From contig JAEWCZ010000091.1 of the NCBI GenBank assembly GCA_023390335.1, forward strand, positions 117,015 to 181,014: 64,000 nucleotides of DNA. The letters are read 5' to 3'. The notes under the pieces are model-generated. The model was not told the origin of the DNA. It ran no database searches and saw only the letters and a program-made list of their open reading frames with translations. This DNA is from Bacillota bacterium. GTDB lineage: Bacteria > Bacillota > Clostridia > Acetivibrionales > DSM-1351. This document shows, piece by piece, positions 27,654-36,227 of this stretch. Position numbers and translations under genes: made by a program. Each line of letters opens with the position of its first letter. The stretch's first letter is position 1.

Positions 27654-27690
27654 AAAAAAACCCGAAAATTTAAAAAATTTTCGGGTTTTA
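27654..27690. terminator. Bidirectional terminator between convergent genes
   Basis: AACCCGAAAATTT and AAATTTTCGGGTT form a perfect stem with A- and T-runs on both sides, serving the aminotransferase gene (plus) and the VOC gene (minus). Confidence 0.9.
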
Positions 27691-27709
27691 CTATTTTCCA
27701 ATTTACTTG

Positions 27710-28108
27710 TCAGTCTTTTTCAGGATAATCAAGCCCCCAAGTTACTCCGTACTTATCCTTTACTACAGCATGGTACGATCCCCAAAAGGTTTTCTGAAGC
27801 TCATATTCTGCTTTACCTTCCTTAACCAGGTCAGCATAAACCTTCTCTATTTCCTGCTTTGAATCCATTCCTAAAATCATTTGTATTTGGGTACCTTGTG
27901 ACTTATCACCGAAAATATCTGTAAAATAAATAACACAATTTTCGCCCATATAAAGTTCTGAATGCATTACCTTACCTTCATGTCCTTTAAACATTTCTTG
28001 TTTATCCGCAATTTTAACATTTTTTAGTTCACCGCCAAAAACATTTTTGTAGAATTCGATAGCTTCTTGGCAATTATCTACTGATATATTGGGTATTATA
28101 CTTTTCAT
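27710..28108 (-). CDS. VOC family protein (PhnB-like)
   Basis: A 132-residue vicinal-oxygen-chelate fold protein of the PhnB/YjdN-like group. It begins MKSIIPNISVDNCQEAIEFYK and has the paired beta-alpha-beta units, with HSELYMGENCVIYFTD and a C-terminal KDKYGVTWGLDYP. Proteins of this group are mostly uncharacterised; demethylubiquinone methyltransferase annotations are unreliable. It follows the DUF362 gene by 21 bases and probably shares its transcript. Confidence 0.85.
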   Translation of the reverse strand: MKSIIPNISVDNCQEAIEFYKNVFGGELKNVKIADKQEMFKGHEGKVMHSELYMGENCVIYFTDIFGDKSQGTQIQMILGMDSKQEIEKVYADLVKEGKAEYELQKTFWGSYHAVVKDKYGVTWGLDYPEKD

Positions 28109-28129
28109 ATAGCAACTCCTTTTTTTATT

Positions 28130-29035
28130 TTATCCTTTGTCTACCGAAAGACCATCTCCGTATGCCACCTGACTAAATATGTTTTCTGCCTCTACCAACG
28201 GTATTCCCTCAATAGTGATTTTCTCAATATCACTCTCGCCAACTTTTTTATTGCTGCATTCAAATAAATATCGTATTGCCTGAGGCTTGAAACCTAAGAG
28301 CCGTGCTGACACGGTATCGGTTGCTACCGGATCGCATCCTGCAACCACAAGTCCCGTATGGCGAGCAATACCTTTTGTAGGACCTGTTCCAATCATTGCC
28401 GGACTTGCACTTACTATTGACAAATCGATAGGTATTTGCTCCGCCATTGCTGATATGAAGCCATGAAGTTCCTTATGGATTCCGCAATTTTTCTTTGGAT
28501 GGCCATGCTCGTCTGCCGGAGGCCATCCAAGTGCTATATTTTTAATTGCAGCGGATATTGTAGCTTCTTCATGCTGTTTTAGCTGTGTAAAAGATATGAG
28601 TATGGTAACTTCTTCCAGAAGCTTATTTATATCGGTGGATGTAACAATTGAATGGTTGAGGTTTATCCGTATAAATGGCCCATGATTAAGGTCAATAAAT
28701 TCTACCCCTTCATCTCTTATTACTTCTCCAAACCCGACATTGTTCATTACATCTACCGTCTCACCATCTGCTGTACCGGTTGCAACTACAATTCTTTTCG
28801 GTTGTCTTTGCTTTATCATGGAAATAATTTGTCTTAAACTATCTGGCCCCACAACTACCCCTGAATCAGGACTTTTCTTATTATTCACCCAATTTGGCGT
28901 TATAACTACAACATCGTTGGTACTTATTGCAGGTAGTACCTGAAGTAATTCCAGAGCTTCTTTTATAGCAATTGCCTCATGATTATTTCGTGTAATGGCA
29001 ACTTTAGAGTTCATCCATTTTCTGTTTTGTCTCAT
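28130..29035 (-). CDS. DUF362 domain-containing protein
   Basis: The protein has the DUF362 pattern: VVITPNWVNNKKSPDSGVVV, KRIVVATGTADGE, LISFTQLKQHEEATISAAIKN and VAGCDPVATDTVSARLLG. DUF362 proteins are often linked to iron-sulfur proteins, but no ferredoxin domain is present in these 301 residues. The function is unknown. GGAGG lies four bases ahead of the ATG. It starts 24 bases after the small membrane protein of the germination operon, so it may be cotranscribed with gerABC. Confidence 0.85.
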   Translation of the reverse strand: MRQNRKWMNSKVAITRNNHEAIAIKEALELLQVLPAISTNDVVVITPNWVNNKKSPDSGVVVGPDSLRQIISMIKQRQPKRIVVATGTADGETVDVMNNVGFGEVIRDEGVEFIDLNHGPFIRINLNHSIVTSTDINKLLEEVTILISFTQLKQHEEATISAAIKNIALGWPPADEHGHPKKNCGIHKELHGFISAMAEQIPIDLSIVSASPAMIGTGPTKGIARHTGLVVAGCDPVATDTVSARLLGFKPQAIRYLFECSNKKVGESDIEKITIEGIPLVEAENIFSQVAYGDGLSVDKG

Positions 29036-29059
29036 ATTACCTCCACTTACAGATGTGTA

Positions 29060-29227
29060 TTAATTATTTTTCATATACAAAATGGCCATTGGAACTATTG
29101 TACCTAGTACTGCAACTACAATAGTACTGATGCCTCCCAGTATGTTTTTCCTTTTTATCTGGCTAATACCAAAAGTAAATGTATAATATCCGCTTAAAAG
29201 CATTAAAAACATCACTATATATATCAT
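29060..29227 (-). CDS. Small two-helix membrane protein in the germinant-receptor operon (candidate D subunit)
   Basis: A 55-residue gene directly after gerC (11 bases), with AGGAG eight bases before the ATG. Two hydrophobic helices are visible: IVMFLMLLSGYYTFTFGI and the stretch after KRKN, ISTIVVAVLGTIVPMAILY, joined by a basic turn (SQIKRKN). Small two-helix D proteins that modulate germinant receptors are known next to gerABC operons in Bacillus. Size, topology and position fit that class, although sequence homology is not something I can establish here. Confidence 0.75.
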   Translation of the reverse strand: MIYIVMFLMLLSGYYTFTFGISQIKRKNILGGISTIVVAVLGTIVPMAILYMKNN

Positions 29228-29238
29228 ATCTCTTACTC

Positions 29239-30537
29239 CTATTTTGCAGTTTTATTACGGTATCTTACCGGCATGCTCTCAGCTATAAGTCCGGTTCTTC
29301 TTATATTGGTATTCACATTAATATTTATCTTGGCATCAATAAAGTGTGAAAGCCAGTTATATTTTTCAAAATCATCTATTGTAAGAAACTTGCCTGCAGC
29401 ATAATAACCAAAGCCGAAAATGTCGGTTCCCATTTGTTTCTGAACTTTTTCTATGGTTTTTGTTACCCCGTCTTTTATAGAACCCTTTAATAATTCGTTT
29501 AATTCATTAATCTTATCTATGCTTTCATAGTGCATACCGCTTTGAATACCAACTATGTCAGCTTCAATATTAAGTTTTATATCAATTACAGGTGTACTTT
29601 TGTCAAACCTTACCTTGATGTCGGGTTTTCTTCCCGGACGCAAATCAAAAGGTATAGCCATTCCGGGATGCTTTTTGTCCTCAACAGTCAAAATTCCATG
29701 TTTGAACTGGTTTATTACCATCATAAAATAACGCGTTTCATCCGCATTCAGAGTACCTGCCAGCTTGTCGCCGTTAAACACGGCCGTTCCAACCATTTCC
29801 TGCTTTATGTCGCCTTTTTTAGGAACTTCCCCGGGATAAAACTGCTCCTCTGTTTTTAGCGGAGGCTCTCCATTGGTCTCTTTTTTAAGGTTCTTAAAAT
29901 TATTCAACCCTACGTATAGTGCATATGGCTGCGAGTAAGGTGAAATAGTATCTTTGTAAAATCTTGTAACCTTTGGAAACAAGCCAGAACTTTCTGATTG
30001 TGCAAATGCAAGTTCTATTGACTTGGAAATGTTCTCCCCTATAGGGGTTTTATTTTCCATAATATAATCTTCTGCTTTTCCTCTGCAAACACCTATGGAT
30101 GCAATACGTCTGGTTTCTCTAAACCTTGCGAAATCAGACATGTAATAGTTTATTCCCTGATATGCCAATTCCTCGGAGAAAATAATACCTTTGCAATGTA
30201 CAAGAGATATATGTCTGGTAGTTGAAGTACTAAGTAAATTAATCCCTTCCATCACAGTTGAGCATTCTACCGTAGTAACAATCGTTCCGTCAACCTGACC
30301 GGATTCTTTCTCTTCTTTTCCTCCTCCGCCTCCTCCGGCACCTGGGGAACCACCACTTCCCCCACCTTTATACGTAGGAAACTGAACAGTCATCCTTATC
30401 TTATTTTCTACTCCCTTGTCAATGCCGACCATTATTGCATATACTTGATCATCTATATTTACACTGTCTGGGGTACAGCCTGTTAAAATATATACAAACA
30501 ACATTGCCAAAATGATTACTTTACTGACTTTGCGCAT
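29239..30537 (-). CDS. gerC: Germinant receptor lipoprotein, GerC type
   Basis: The C subunit of a GerA-type germinant receptor in the spore inner membrane. The signal sequence ends in a lipobox, FVYILTGC, with Cys at about position 21. The Ger(x)C body has STSTTRHISLVHCKGIIFSEE and the C-terminal domain with LNIEADIVG. Between residues about 56 and 78 there is an unusual glycine-rich insertion followed by a charged KEEKE run. The start overlaps gerB by 22 bases with GGGGGAT upstream, consistent with translational coupling. Confidence 0.9.
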   Translation of the reverse strand: MRKVSKVIILAMLFVYILTGCTPDSVNIDDQVYAIMVGIDKGVENKIRMTVQFPTYKGGGSGGSPGAGGGGGGKEEKESGQVDGTIVTTVECSTVMEGINLLSTSTTRHISLVHCKGIIFSEELAYQGINYYMSDFARFRETRRIASIGVCRGKAEDYIMENKTPIGENISKSIELAFAQSESSGLFPKVTRFYKDTISPYSQPYALYVGLNNFKNLKKETNGEPPLKTEEQFYPGEVPKKGDIKQEMVGTAVFNGDKLAGTLNADETRYFMMVINQFKHGILTVEDKKHPGMAIPFDLRPGRKPDIKVRFDKSTPVIDIKLNIEADIVGIQSGMHYESIDKINELNELLKGSIKDGVTKTIEKVQKQMGTDIFGFGYYAAGKFLTIDDFEKYNWLSHFIDAKININVNTNIRRTGLIAESMPVRYRNKTAK

Positions 30538-31628
30538 TGTTTATCCCCCTTCTTGCCGAATATTACAGATATTAATAAAACCAATATCGGTATTCCATAT
30601 ATTAATGTCATGCTATATTGACGCAAAAAGACGATATTTGTCTTTGATAGATCTATAAGCCCTTCCGGTAAAAGGGCCACCATATATGTTAAAAATGCAA
30701 ATTGCAATATCAAAGGTCTATGATTATTAATCTTAAATGCTTTGCAAAAAGTACTAATAGCAATATAAAATGCAAGTCCCACAGTTATCAGCGATGCTAT
30801 AATCCATATAAAAAGAAATATTGATTCAATTCTTTGGAAAAACCTGCTAAAATATATGATTCTGGCCAACTGAAAAAGATCGGACACATTTTCGCCTGCC
30901 ATTGGGTAGTCAAAAGCCATAATAATGCATAATGCAGTAAGAGAGAAAGTAATTCCTGAGATGATAATGCTATATATTCCGACTTTTTTAAATGTCTTAA
31001 CACCGTTAACTGAGTTTATAATAAATGCCAATATAATTACTTCACTATATGCCGAGCTTCTGAAAATACCTGATTTTATTGTTTTTACAATACCATAGCC
31101 ACCAATTGGAAATATAGCTCTTACATTATAATAAGGATATGCAAGAAAGATAATTATGGCTAATCCTATGAATATAGGATAAAAACTAACAGACGCCAAT
31201 CTGGCTATACCCTCCAACCCCACATACGCTAAAACTACAACAACAACCATAAAAGCAATAATTATTAAGCTGGGCGGAGTATATGGAAGATTATACGCCT
31301 TAATCATTTCAAGAAACTCCCTAAGACTGGAACCTGCATAATATACAAAATATGCGGAGAATATAAGCGTTAATATTTTTCCGAAAAATCTACCAGTAAC
31401 AAGTTCAAATATTTCAACCAGGTTTTTGCCCGGAAATCTTTTCATAACCAAGGAGATCATGAGGAAGAATATTATAGTTGTAATACACGATACAAGCGTC
31501 ATGTACCATGCTGCCGTACCGGTGGTTTTTATCATAACACGTATACTTGTATAAAAGGTTTTTGATGCTATCACAAGAGTCATCAGGTAAATTGCTTCCG
31601 CTGTCCCGAATTTTCCTTCTTTAATCAT
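30516..31628 (-). CDS. gerB: Germinant receptor permease-like subunit, GerB type
   Basis: An APC-superfamily membrane protein of about ten helices that forms the ligand-binding B subunit of the receptor. It begins KFGTAEAIYLMTLVIASKTF and carries the family stretches TGTAAWYMTLVS and GLEGIARLASVSFYPIFIG. The gene overlaps the gerA stop by eight bases (ATGATTAA). The ATG chosen has GGGAGG six bases upstream; adjacent in-frame ATGs are also possible. The germinant cannot be predicted. Confidence 0.9.
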   Translation of the reverse strand: MIKEGKFGTAEAIYLMTLVIASKTFYTSIRVMIKTTGTAAWYMTLVSCITTIIFFLMISLVMKRFPGKNLVEIFELVTGRFFGKILTLIFSAYFVYYAGSSLREFLEMIKAYNLPYTPPSLIIIAFMVVVVVLAYVGLEGIARLASVSFYPIFIGLAIIIFLAYPYYNVRAIFPIGGYGIVKTIKSGIFRSSAYSEVIILAFIINSVNGVKTFKKVGIYSIIISGITFSLTALCIIMAFDYPMAGENVSDLFQLARIIYFSRFFQRIESIFLFIWIIASLITVGLAFYIAISTFCKAFKINNHRPLILQFAFLTYMVALLPEGLIDLSKTNIVFLRQYSMTLIYGIPILVLLISVIFGKKGDKQCAKSVK

Positions 31629-33393
31629 CATCTTCCTCCCTTTCATAGCTGTATTTCGGCTCTTCCTCAGACCACTGTCTGGATATCTTGGCTTGTCTTT
31701 TCTGTTTTAATGCATTTACGTAATCCGGTCTATAAATTTGCTGCCAAGCAGGTTTTCTAAAGAATAAGTCACTGCTTTCTTTTGTTTTTGGTGCAATCGG
31801 AGCAAAAAACGGCACTCCAAATGATTTTATATTGGTAACAAGTATAGCAAACAAAGCAATTCCAATACTTATTCCGTAAAATCCAAGTAGAGCTCCCAAA
31901 ATAATAAAGCAGAAACGAGTTACTCTCGCTGCTAATGCCAGACTGTAATTGGGTATTGCAAAGTTTCCAAGTCCCGTTACGGAAACAACTATAATCAAAA
32001 CAGGACTTACAATATTTGCCTGAACAGCTGCCTGCCCCAGAATCAAGGCACCAATGATACCCAGTGTGTTACCGATTATACCCGGAATTCTTATTCCAGC
32101 CTCCCTTATAAGTTCGAAGGCTAATTCCATTAATACTACTTCGACTATTGTCGGGAATGGTACATTCTCTTTTGCCTTTGCTATGGCAATAAGAAGCTCG
32201 GTAGGTATCATTTCCTGATGGAAATTGGTAATTGCAACATAAAGACCAGGCAGTAGCGTAGCAATAAACGCGGCTGCAAACCTGATTAGTCTTATTAAAG
32301 TACCATATGGCCATCTCATATATGCATCTTCCGGGCTGTGCATAAGCGTCGGGAGAGTTATAGGAACAATCTTTGCAAAGGGTGCTCCTTCAACAAGTAT
32401 TGCAACCTTTCCTTCTAATATGTGTGCAGCAGCTCGGTCAGGCCTTTCGGTACTTAATATTGTCGGAACAATTGAATATGGGTTGTCCTCAATAAATTGC
32501 TCCAGAACACCGTCCCCTAGCACCATATCGGTCTTGATGTTTTTTATTCTTCGTTTTACTTCTTGTACTATTGCAGGGTTGGTTATTCCATTTATTGATA
32601 TAATGGCACATAACTGTTTGTTTACATTTCCAACCTTAAGAAATTCAGTAGTAAGGTTATTATTCTTTATCAATTTTCTAATAAGTGTTACGTTTGTTCT
32701 TAAATTTTCATTGAATGCTTCCTGCGCCCCAAGAACTACTCCTTCTATAAGAGGTTTTTCTACTCCCCTCTTGTCATAGCCTTTTGTTTCATTTGTTATA
32801 TAATAATCACACCCGTCAACATACAACAGTGTATTTCCTGAGAGGATTTCGTACATAAATTCATCAGGACTGTCTACCTTTTTCGCCTGATTTGTCTGCA
32901 CTATGTTGGACAATATAAAATCCAGCTTGCATTTATCATCGGAATCTTCATCGAATTTGTCGTCGTTGACCATTAATGCTCTTAAAATAAAGTTGTTTAT
33001 TGTTATCCTGTCAACCATTCCGTCAATATATGCAATAAATGCTTTGTATTTTTTTGCGACTGTCAACTCCCTTATAACAATATCCTTGTTAACAGGGGAA
33101 TTAAATTTATGATTTAAATACTTTATATTTTCTTCAATATTTACGGATATTTTCTCATCGTCAGCCTTTTCATATTCAGTATTATTTTCTTTACTTGATT
33201 CTGAAACAGGAACAGGCCTCTTTATCCTTCTGTTTTTTGGGCTTTTTCGTTTCATGGAAGTATTTTTTTCTTCTTCCTCAGCTTTAGTATCTTCATTATC
33301 TATTTCAGGAATATAAAATTGTTTTAGAGGTTTTTTTTCTTTATACGTTATATAAGAAAACAGAGTCTTTATAAAACCTTTCTTTTTACTCAT
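31621..33393 (-). CDS. gerA: Germinant receptor subunit, GerA type
   Basis: The A subunit of the germinant receptor. The charged N-terminal region (about residues 30-85, rich in Glu and Lys) precedes the two soluble subdomains with SGNTLLYVDGCDYYI and TDMVLGDGVLEQFIEDNPYS in parts. The C-terminal membrane domain carries the hallmark ERPDRAAAHILEGKVAILVEG and MHSPEDAYMRWPYGTLIR. Recent work on GerA proteins shows this subunit forms an ion-channel oligomer. I use the ATG of MSKKKGF with AAGGTG upstream. It is the first gene of gerABC plus the small membrane protein. Confidence 0.92.
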   Translation of the reverse strand: MSKKKGFIKTLFSYITYKEKKPLKQFYIPEIDNEDTKAEEEEKNTSMKRKSPKNRRIKRPVPVSESSKENNTEYEKADDEKISVNIEENIKYLNHKFNSPVNKDIVIRELTVAKKYKAFIAYIDGMVDRITINNFILRALMVNDDKFDEDSDDKCKLDFILSNIVQTNQAKKVDSPDEFMYEILSGNTLLYVDGCDYYITNETKGYDKRGVEKPLIEGVVLGAQEAFNENLRTNVTLIRKLIKNNNLTTEFLKVGNVNKQLCAIISINGITNPAIVQEVKRRIKNIKTDMVLGDGVLEQFIEDNPYSIVPTILSTERPDRAAAHILEGKVAILVEGAPFAKIVPITLPTLMHSPEDAYMRWPYGTLIRLIRFAAAFIATLLPGLYVAITNFHQEMIPTELLIAIAKAKENVPFPTIVEVVLMELAFELIREAGIRIPGIIGNTLGIIGALILGQAAVQANIVSPVLIIVVSVTGLGNFAIPNYSLALAARVTRFCFIILGALLGFYGISIGIALFAILVTNIKSFGVPFFAPIAPKTKESSDLFFRKPAWQQIYRPDYVNALKQKRQAKISRQWSEEEPKYSYEREEDDD

Positions 33394-33425
33394 ATTCTTC
33401 ACCTTAATCTCTTTTTAGTTGTAGT

Positions 33426-33455
33426 TAGTATAAGAATATTTTAAAAAAGGTATCC
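33426..33455 (-). promoter_or_regulatory. Possible forespore sigma-G promoter of the gerA operon
   Basis: On the minus strand GGATAC and TATACTA are separated by 17 bases, 33 bases before the gerA start. TATACTA differs by one base from the sigma-G -10 consensus CATACTA, while the -35 is a weaker match. Forespore expression is expected for germinant receptors; the box assignment is tentative. Confidence 0.35.
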
Positions 33456-33550
33456 GAAGTAATTTTTGCAAATAAACTCAAAATATGAGAAAGTTATATA
33501 TATTAAGAATAATATATATTGATAAAAATAATATGGAGAGGATAGTTATT

Positions 33551-33895
33551 ATGAATAATATTTTTACTGAAAATGAAAAGCTTTTCTATATAGATATAAA
33601 AGACGGGCTTATTTGTGAAGGAAAATTTATAGAAAATAACAGCAGCGGAATCTGGATTAGATTAAAGGGAGATTCCCTTAATACCTATGTCTATTCTGAC
33701 TTAGTGGAAGAAACAGTTTATAAAGATTATGATTCTGCGGCTTCCGGGTTGGAAACGATTAAAGGGAACATGAAGGCAAGACTTTGTAAAGATAATTTAT
33801 TTATAAAAGATTTGCTTACAAGACTAAAGAAAAGCGAAGGTGCTCTGTATGCCACCATTATTGGAGAGATATTATATGAAAAAACAAATATATAG
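33551..33895 (+). CDS. Conserved hypothetical protein, 114 aa
   Basis: I do not recognise it. The ATG of MNNIFTENEKLFYIDIKDG has GGAGAGG nine bases upstream; in-frame ATGs further 5' have none. The N-terminal half is beta-rich and looks like a small barrel (LICEGKFIENNSSGIWIRLKG), and the C-terminal half is helical. It has no signal peptide. It is divergent from gerA, 157 bases away, and shares a bidirectional terminator with the GH43 gene on the other side. Confidence 0.6.
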   Translation: MNNIFTENEKLFYIDIKDGLICEGKFIENNSSGIWIRLKGDSLNTYVYSDLVEETVYKDYDSAASGLETIKGNMKARLCKDNLFIKDLLTRLKKSEGALYATIIGEILYEKTNI

Positions 33896-33906
33896 TTTAA
33901 ATTAAA

Positions 33907-33949
33907 AGAACTGACTGTTGTATTACTAATAGTACAACAATCAGTTCTT
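33907..33949. terminator. Bidirectional terminator
   Basis: AAGAACTGACTGTTGTA and TACAACAATCAGTTCTT pair with one mismatch over a 9-base loop, between convergent genes. Confidence 0.85.
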
Positions 33950-33953
33950 GTCA

Positions 33954-35459
33954 TTACTTTATTATTATATCGTCGTATACAGCTGTATTTGTAAAACTGT
34001 TTCCGGTATCCAGCGCAATTCTGTCAAACTGAGCAACAGAACCTGTAAATGGACAACCCGATTTAATAGGAATATCATTAATGTATGCATCAAATTTCTG
34101 AGTAGCGGTGTCGGCAACAATTTTTAAGTTATACCATGTGTTTGCAGAAATTCCTTGTAACACATTTTTTGTTGAGGTTCCTGTTAGCCAACCAAGCCCT
34201 TCTTCAAAATTAATTATGTCTATTCCTATGTTGGTTCCATTGTACAATCTTATTCTATCCCATCTTCCAGTATTGGCATATTTAAAGCTCACATTAAATG
34301 TAACAATACCTTTTTTTGCGGGAAAATCTTTGTAGGCATAACAATAGTTGGTTGTTGTACTATCCGACATTTGAAAAGCCTTATCTCCGTCTACCGAAAG
34401 TACTTTTAAATCTGTTGATGATGGTTGACTTACATTCCATTGATACGGGTCAGCGTTTGTCAGCACTCCTTCAAAAGTATATTTATTGTAATCGTTTGCA
34501 ATAGCACCAAATTCTGCAGCAACCTTTACAGTATCAGTGTAGTTTAAGGATACTGTTGTACCATTAATAAGTAAAGGCATCATCAGGTATGAAGAATCGC
34601 TGACTTTTCCACCCCATGCGCCTGCCCATCTATCTGTAAGGTAAACAAAATTCTGTCCTACCGGAAAAACACATGCGCCCTGAGAATCGTAGCAAGTCGA
34701 ATTACCTAGGTTTGCTAAACCTGTCCACCCTGAGGATATTGATGAGGAAGCAGCGTATTTCTGCTGGTTTGGACTCCATCCCGTACAACCGGATGTTATC
34801 AGATAATATGTATTATCACGTTTAAACATACACGGAGCTTCTCTTTGTTGTCCGGGCCAAAGAGTTACTACTTGAGAAGCTATTGACTTATAGTCCTGCG
34901 TAAGTCTGTAAACTATCAAATCGGCATTTTCATTGGCAGCAGAGATAAAATATCCTGTACCATCCGTGTCCACAAAGGTAGTACAATCTCTTGACATATT
35001 ATTATTGGGTCTGAAACTTCCGCGATAAGTAAACGGCCCTGTTGGGCTAGTACTGTATGCTACAGCTGCCCTTGCTAATGAATAGTCCCTGCCGTTTTCG
35101 TAATGCATCCACATTACATACTGATTAGTTGAAGCGTTGTACATAACTTTAGGTCTTTCAATATTACAGTAATTAAGCTCTGCCGCAGACGTATTGGATA
35201 AGGCATTTCCTCTGTCTACCCAGTTCACAAGATCGGTGGATGAGTAAACCCTCACAGATACAAACAAGTTGTTTGTATCTCGGTTTTCTCCATACCAATA
35301 ATATGTATCGCCAACCTTGATAATACTCCCTCCGTGTGCCTGTACTCCTCCAAAATTTGTTCCGTTATTGATTATGCCAATATCAGCGAAAGCAACTGAG
35401 GTGCCTAATATAAGCACAGTAAGCATAACAATAAAGAAACCAGTTATTTTCCTTATCAT
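33954..35459 (-). CDS. Secreted GH43-family glycosidase, exo-beta-1,3-galactanase-like
   Basis: A 501-residue exported protein with a signal peptide ending at VAFA (residue 25). The catalytic part begins VQAHGGSIIKVGDTYYWYGE, the characteristic opening of GH43 subfamily 24-type exo-beta-1,3-galactanases, and continues with NIERPKVMYN, FVDTDGTGYFISA and QREAPCMFKRDNTYYLITS. The last third (from about residue 330) is a beta-sandwich with RWDRIRLYNGTNIG and TWYNLKIVADTATQKFDAYI, like laminin-G/concanavalin-type carbohydrate-binding domains. There is no dockerin, so the enzyme should be free rather than cellulosomal. The galactanase assignment is by resemblance. Confidence 0.85.
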   Translation of the reverse strand: MIRKITGFFIVMLTVLILGTSVAFADIGIINNGTNFGGVQAHGGSIIKVGDTYYWYGENRDTNNLFVSVRVYSSTDLVNWVDRGNALSNTSAAELNYCNIERPKVMYNASTNQYVMWMHYENGRDYSLARAAVAYSTSPTGPFTYRGSFRPNNNMSRDCTTFVDTDGTGYFISAANENADLIVYRLTQDYKSIASQVVTLWPGQQREAPCMFKRDNTYYLITSGCTGWSPNQQKYAASSSISSGWTGLANLGNSTCYDSQGACVFPVGQNFVYLTDRWAGAWGGKVSDSSYLMMPLLINGTTVSLNYTDTVKVAAEFGAIANDYNKYTFEGVLTNADPYQWNVSQPSSTDLKVLSVDGDKAFQMSDSTTTNYCYAYKDFPAKKGIVTFNVSFKYANTGRWDRIRLYNGTNIGIDIINFEEGLGWLTGTSTKNVLQGISANTWYNLKIVADTATQKFDAYINDIPIKSGCPFTGSVAQFDRIALDTGNSFTNTAVYDDIIIK

Positions 35460-35593
35460 ATTTTCCCCCTCCTAAAAACAAATCTGTTACTAATAATATA
35501 CATACGATTACTATTATTGTAAATGATTTGAATTTACTCCAATTTATTATTGCTATAAATTCCAATAATAATAAAGCTCCGTTATGCAAGGAG

Positions 35594-36079
35594 CTATTTA
35601 AAAGGGTGTATCTTTATTTTACTTTTAAAAAACCAAAGGTAGTACTTTCTGGAAAGATAGAGTGTTAAATAAAATGTAATCCAGGACCAATACCAAGTCC
35701 AGTGGGTATATTCAATCAGGTCAGTATATGTCTCACATAACACCTCAAAAATTGTCATTCCTGTACAGTAATAAAAAAAGTACATAAACTGCTTTATCTT
35801 ACTATTGCCTTTAGGGTAATGTAAATTAAAAACAACACAGATTGACGGATATATAAAGTATTCAAAGGAAAAGCTTGTCCTATTTGCATAGGAAAATAAT
35901 CTTACAGGATACTTTATAAGTCTCATTTCAACCACAATTAGTCCAAAAAGCCAGGTAATAAACTGTTTAAATAAGAATATAACCTGCGCATGCCTTATTT
36001 TGTTTTTGGGGACAAAAAATATTAATGTTGTAATCATTAATATCCAAGTAGCAACTAATATGACTATTTCCTTAGACAT
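35594..36079 (-). CDS. CBO0543-like integral membrane protein
   Basis: A 161-residue protein with about five hydrophobic helices. The aromatic C-terminal part (TYTDLIEYTHWTWYWSWITF) resembles the CBO0543 family of small membrane proteins found in Bacillus and Clostridium. No function is known. It begins after AAGAGAG with ATG and appears to be a single gene; a terminator for the next gene upstream separates them. Confidence 0.7.
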   Translation of the reverse strand: MSKEIVILVATWILMITTLIFFVPKNKIRHAQVIFLFKQFITWLFGLIVVEMRLIKYPVRLFSYANRTSFSFEYFIYPSICVVFNLHYPKGNSKIKQFMYFFYYCTGMTIFEVLCETYTDLIEYTHWTWYWSWITFYLTLYLSRKYYLWFFKSKIKIHPFK

Positions 36080-36170
36080 ATATTCTCTCTTATATCAATT
36101 TATTTGCAACAATATTTGCATCTTCATTAAATTATATTTACCTTAATTTATAGTTTTTATTTGAATAACA

Positions 36171-36219
36171 AAAAAAAGAACACTATGCAAAATTAATGTT
36201 TGCATAATGTTCTTTTTTT
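36171..36219 (-). terminator. Terminator after the DUF624 gene
   Basis: AAAAAAAGAACACTATGCAAA pairs in inverse with TTTGCATAATGTTCTTTTTTT (one mismatch). It lies eight bases after the stop of the minus-strand YesL-like gene. Confidence 0.85.
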
Positions 36220-36227
36220 AGGTTAAT

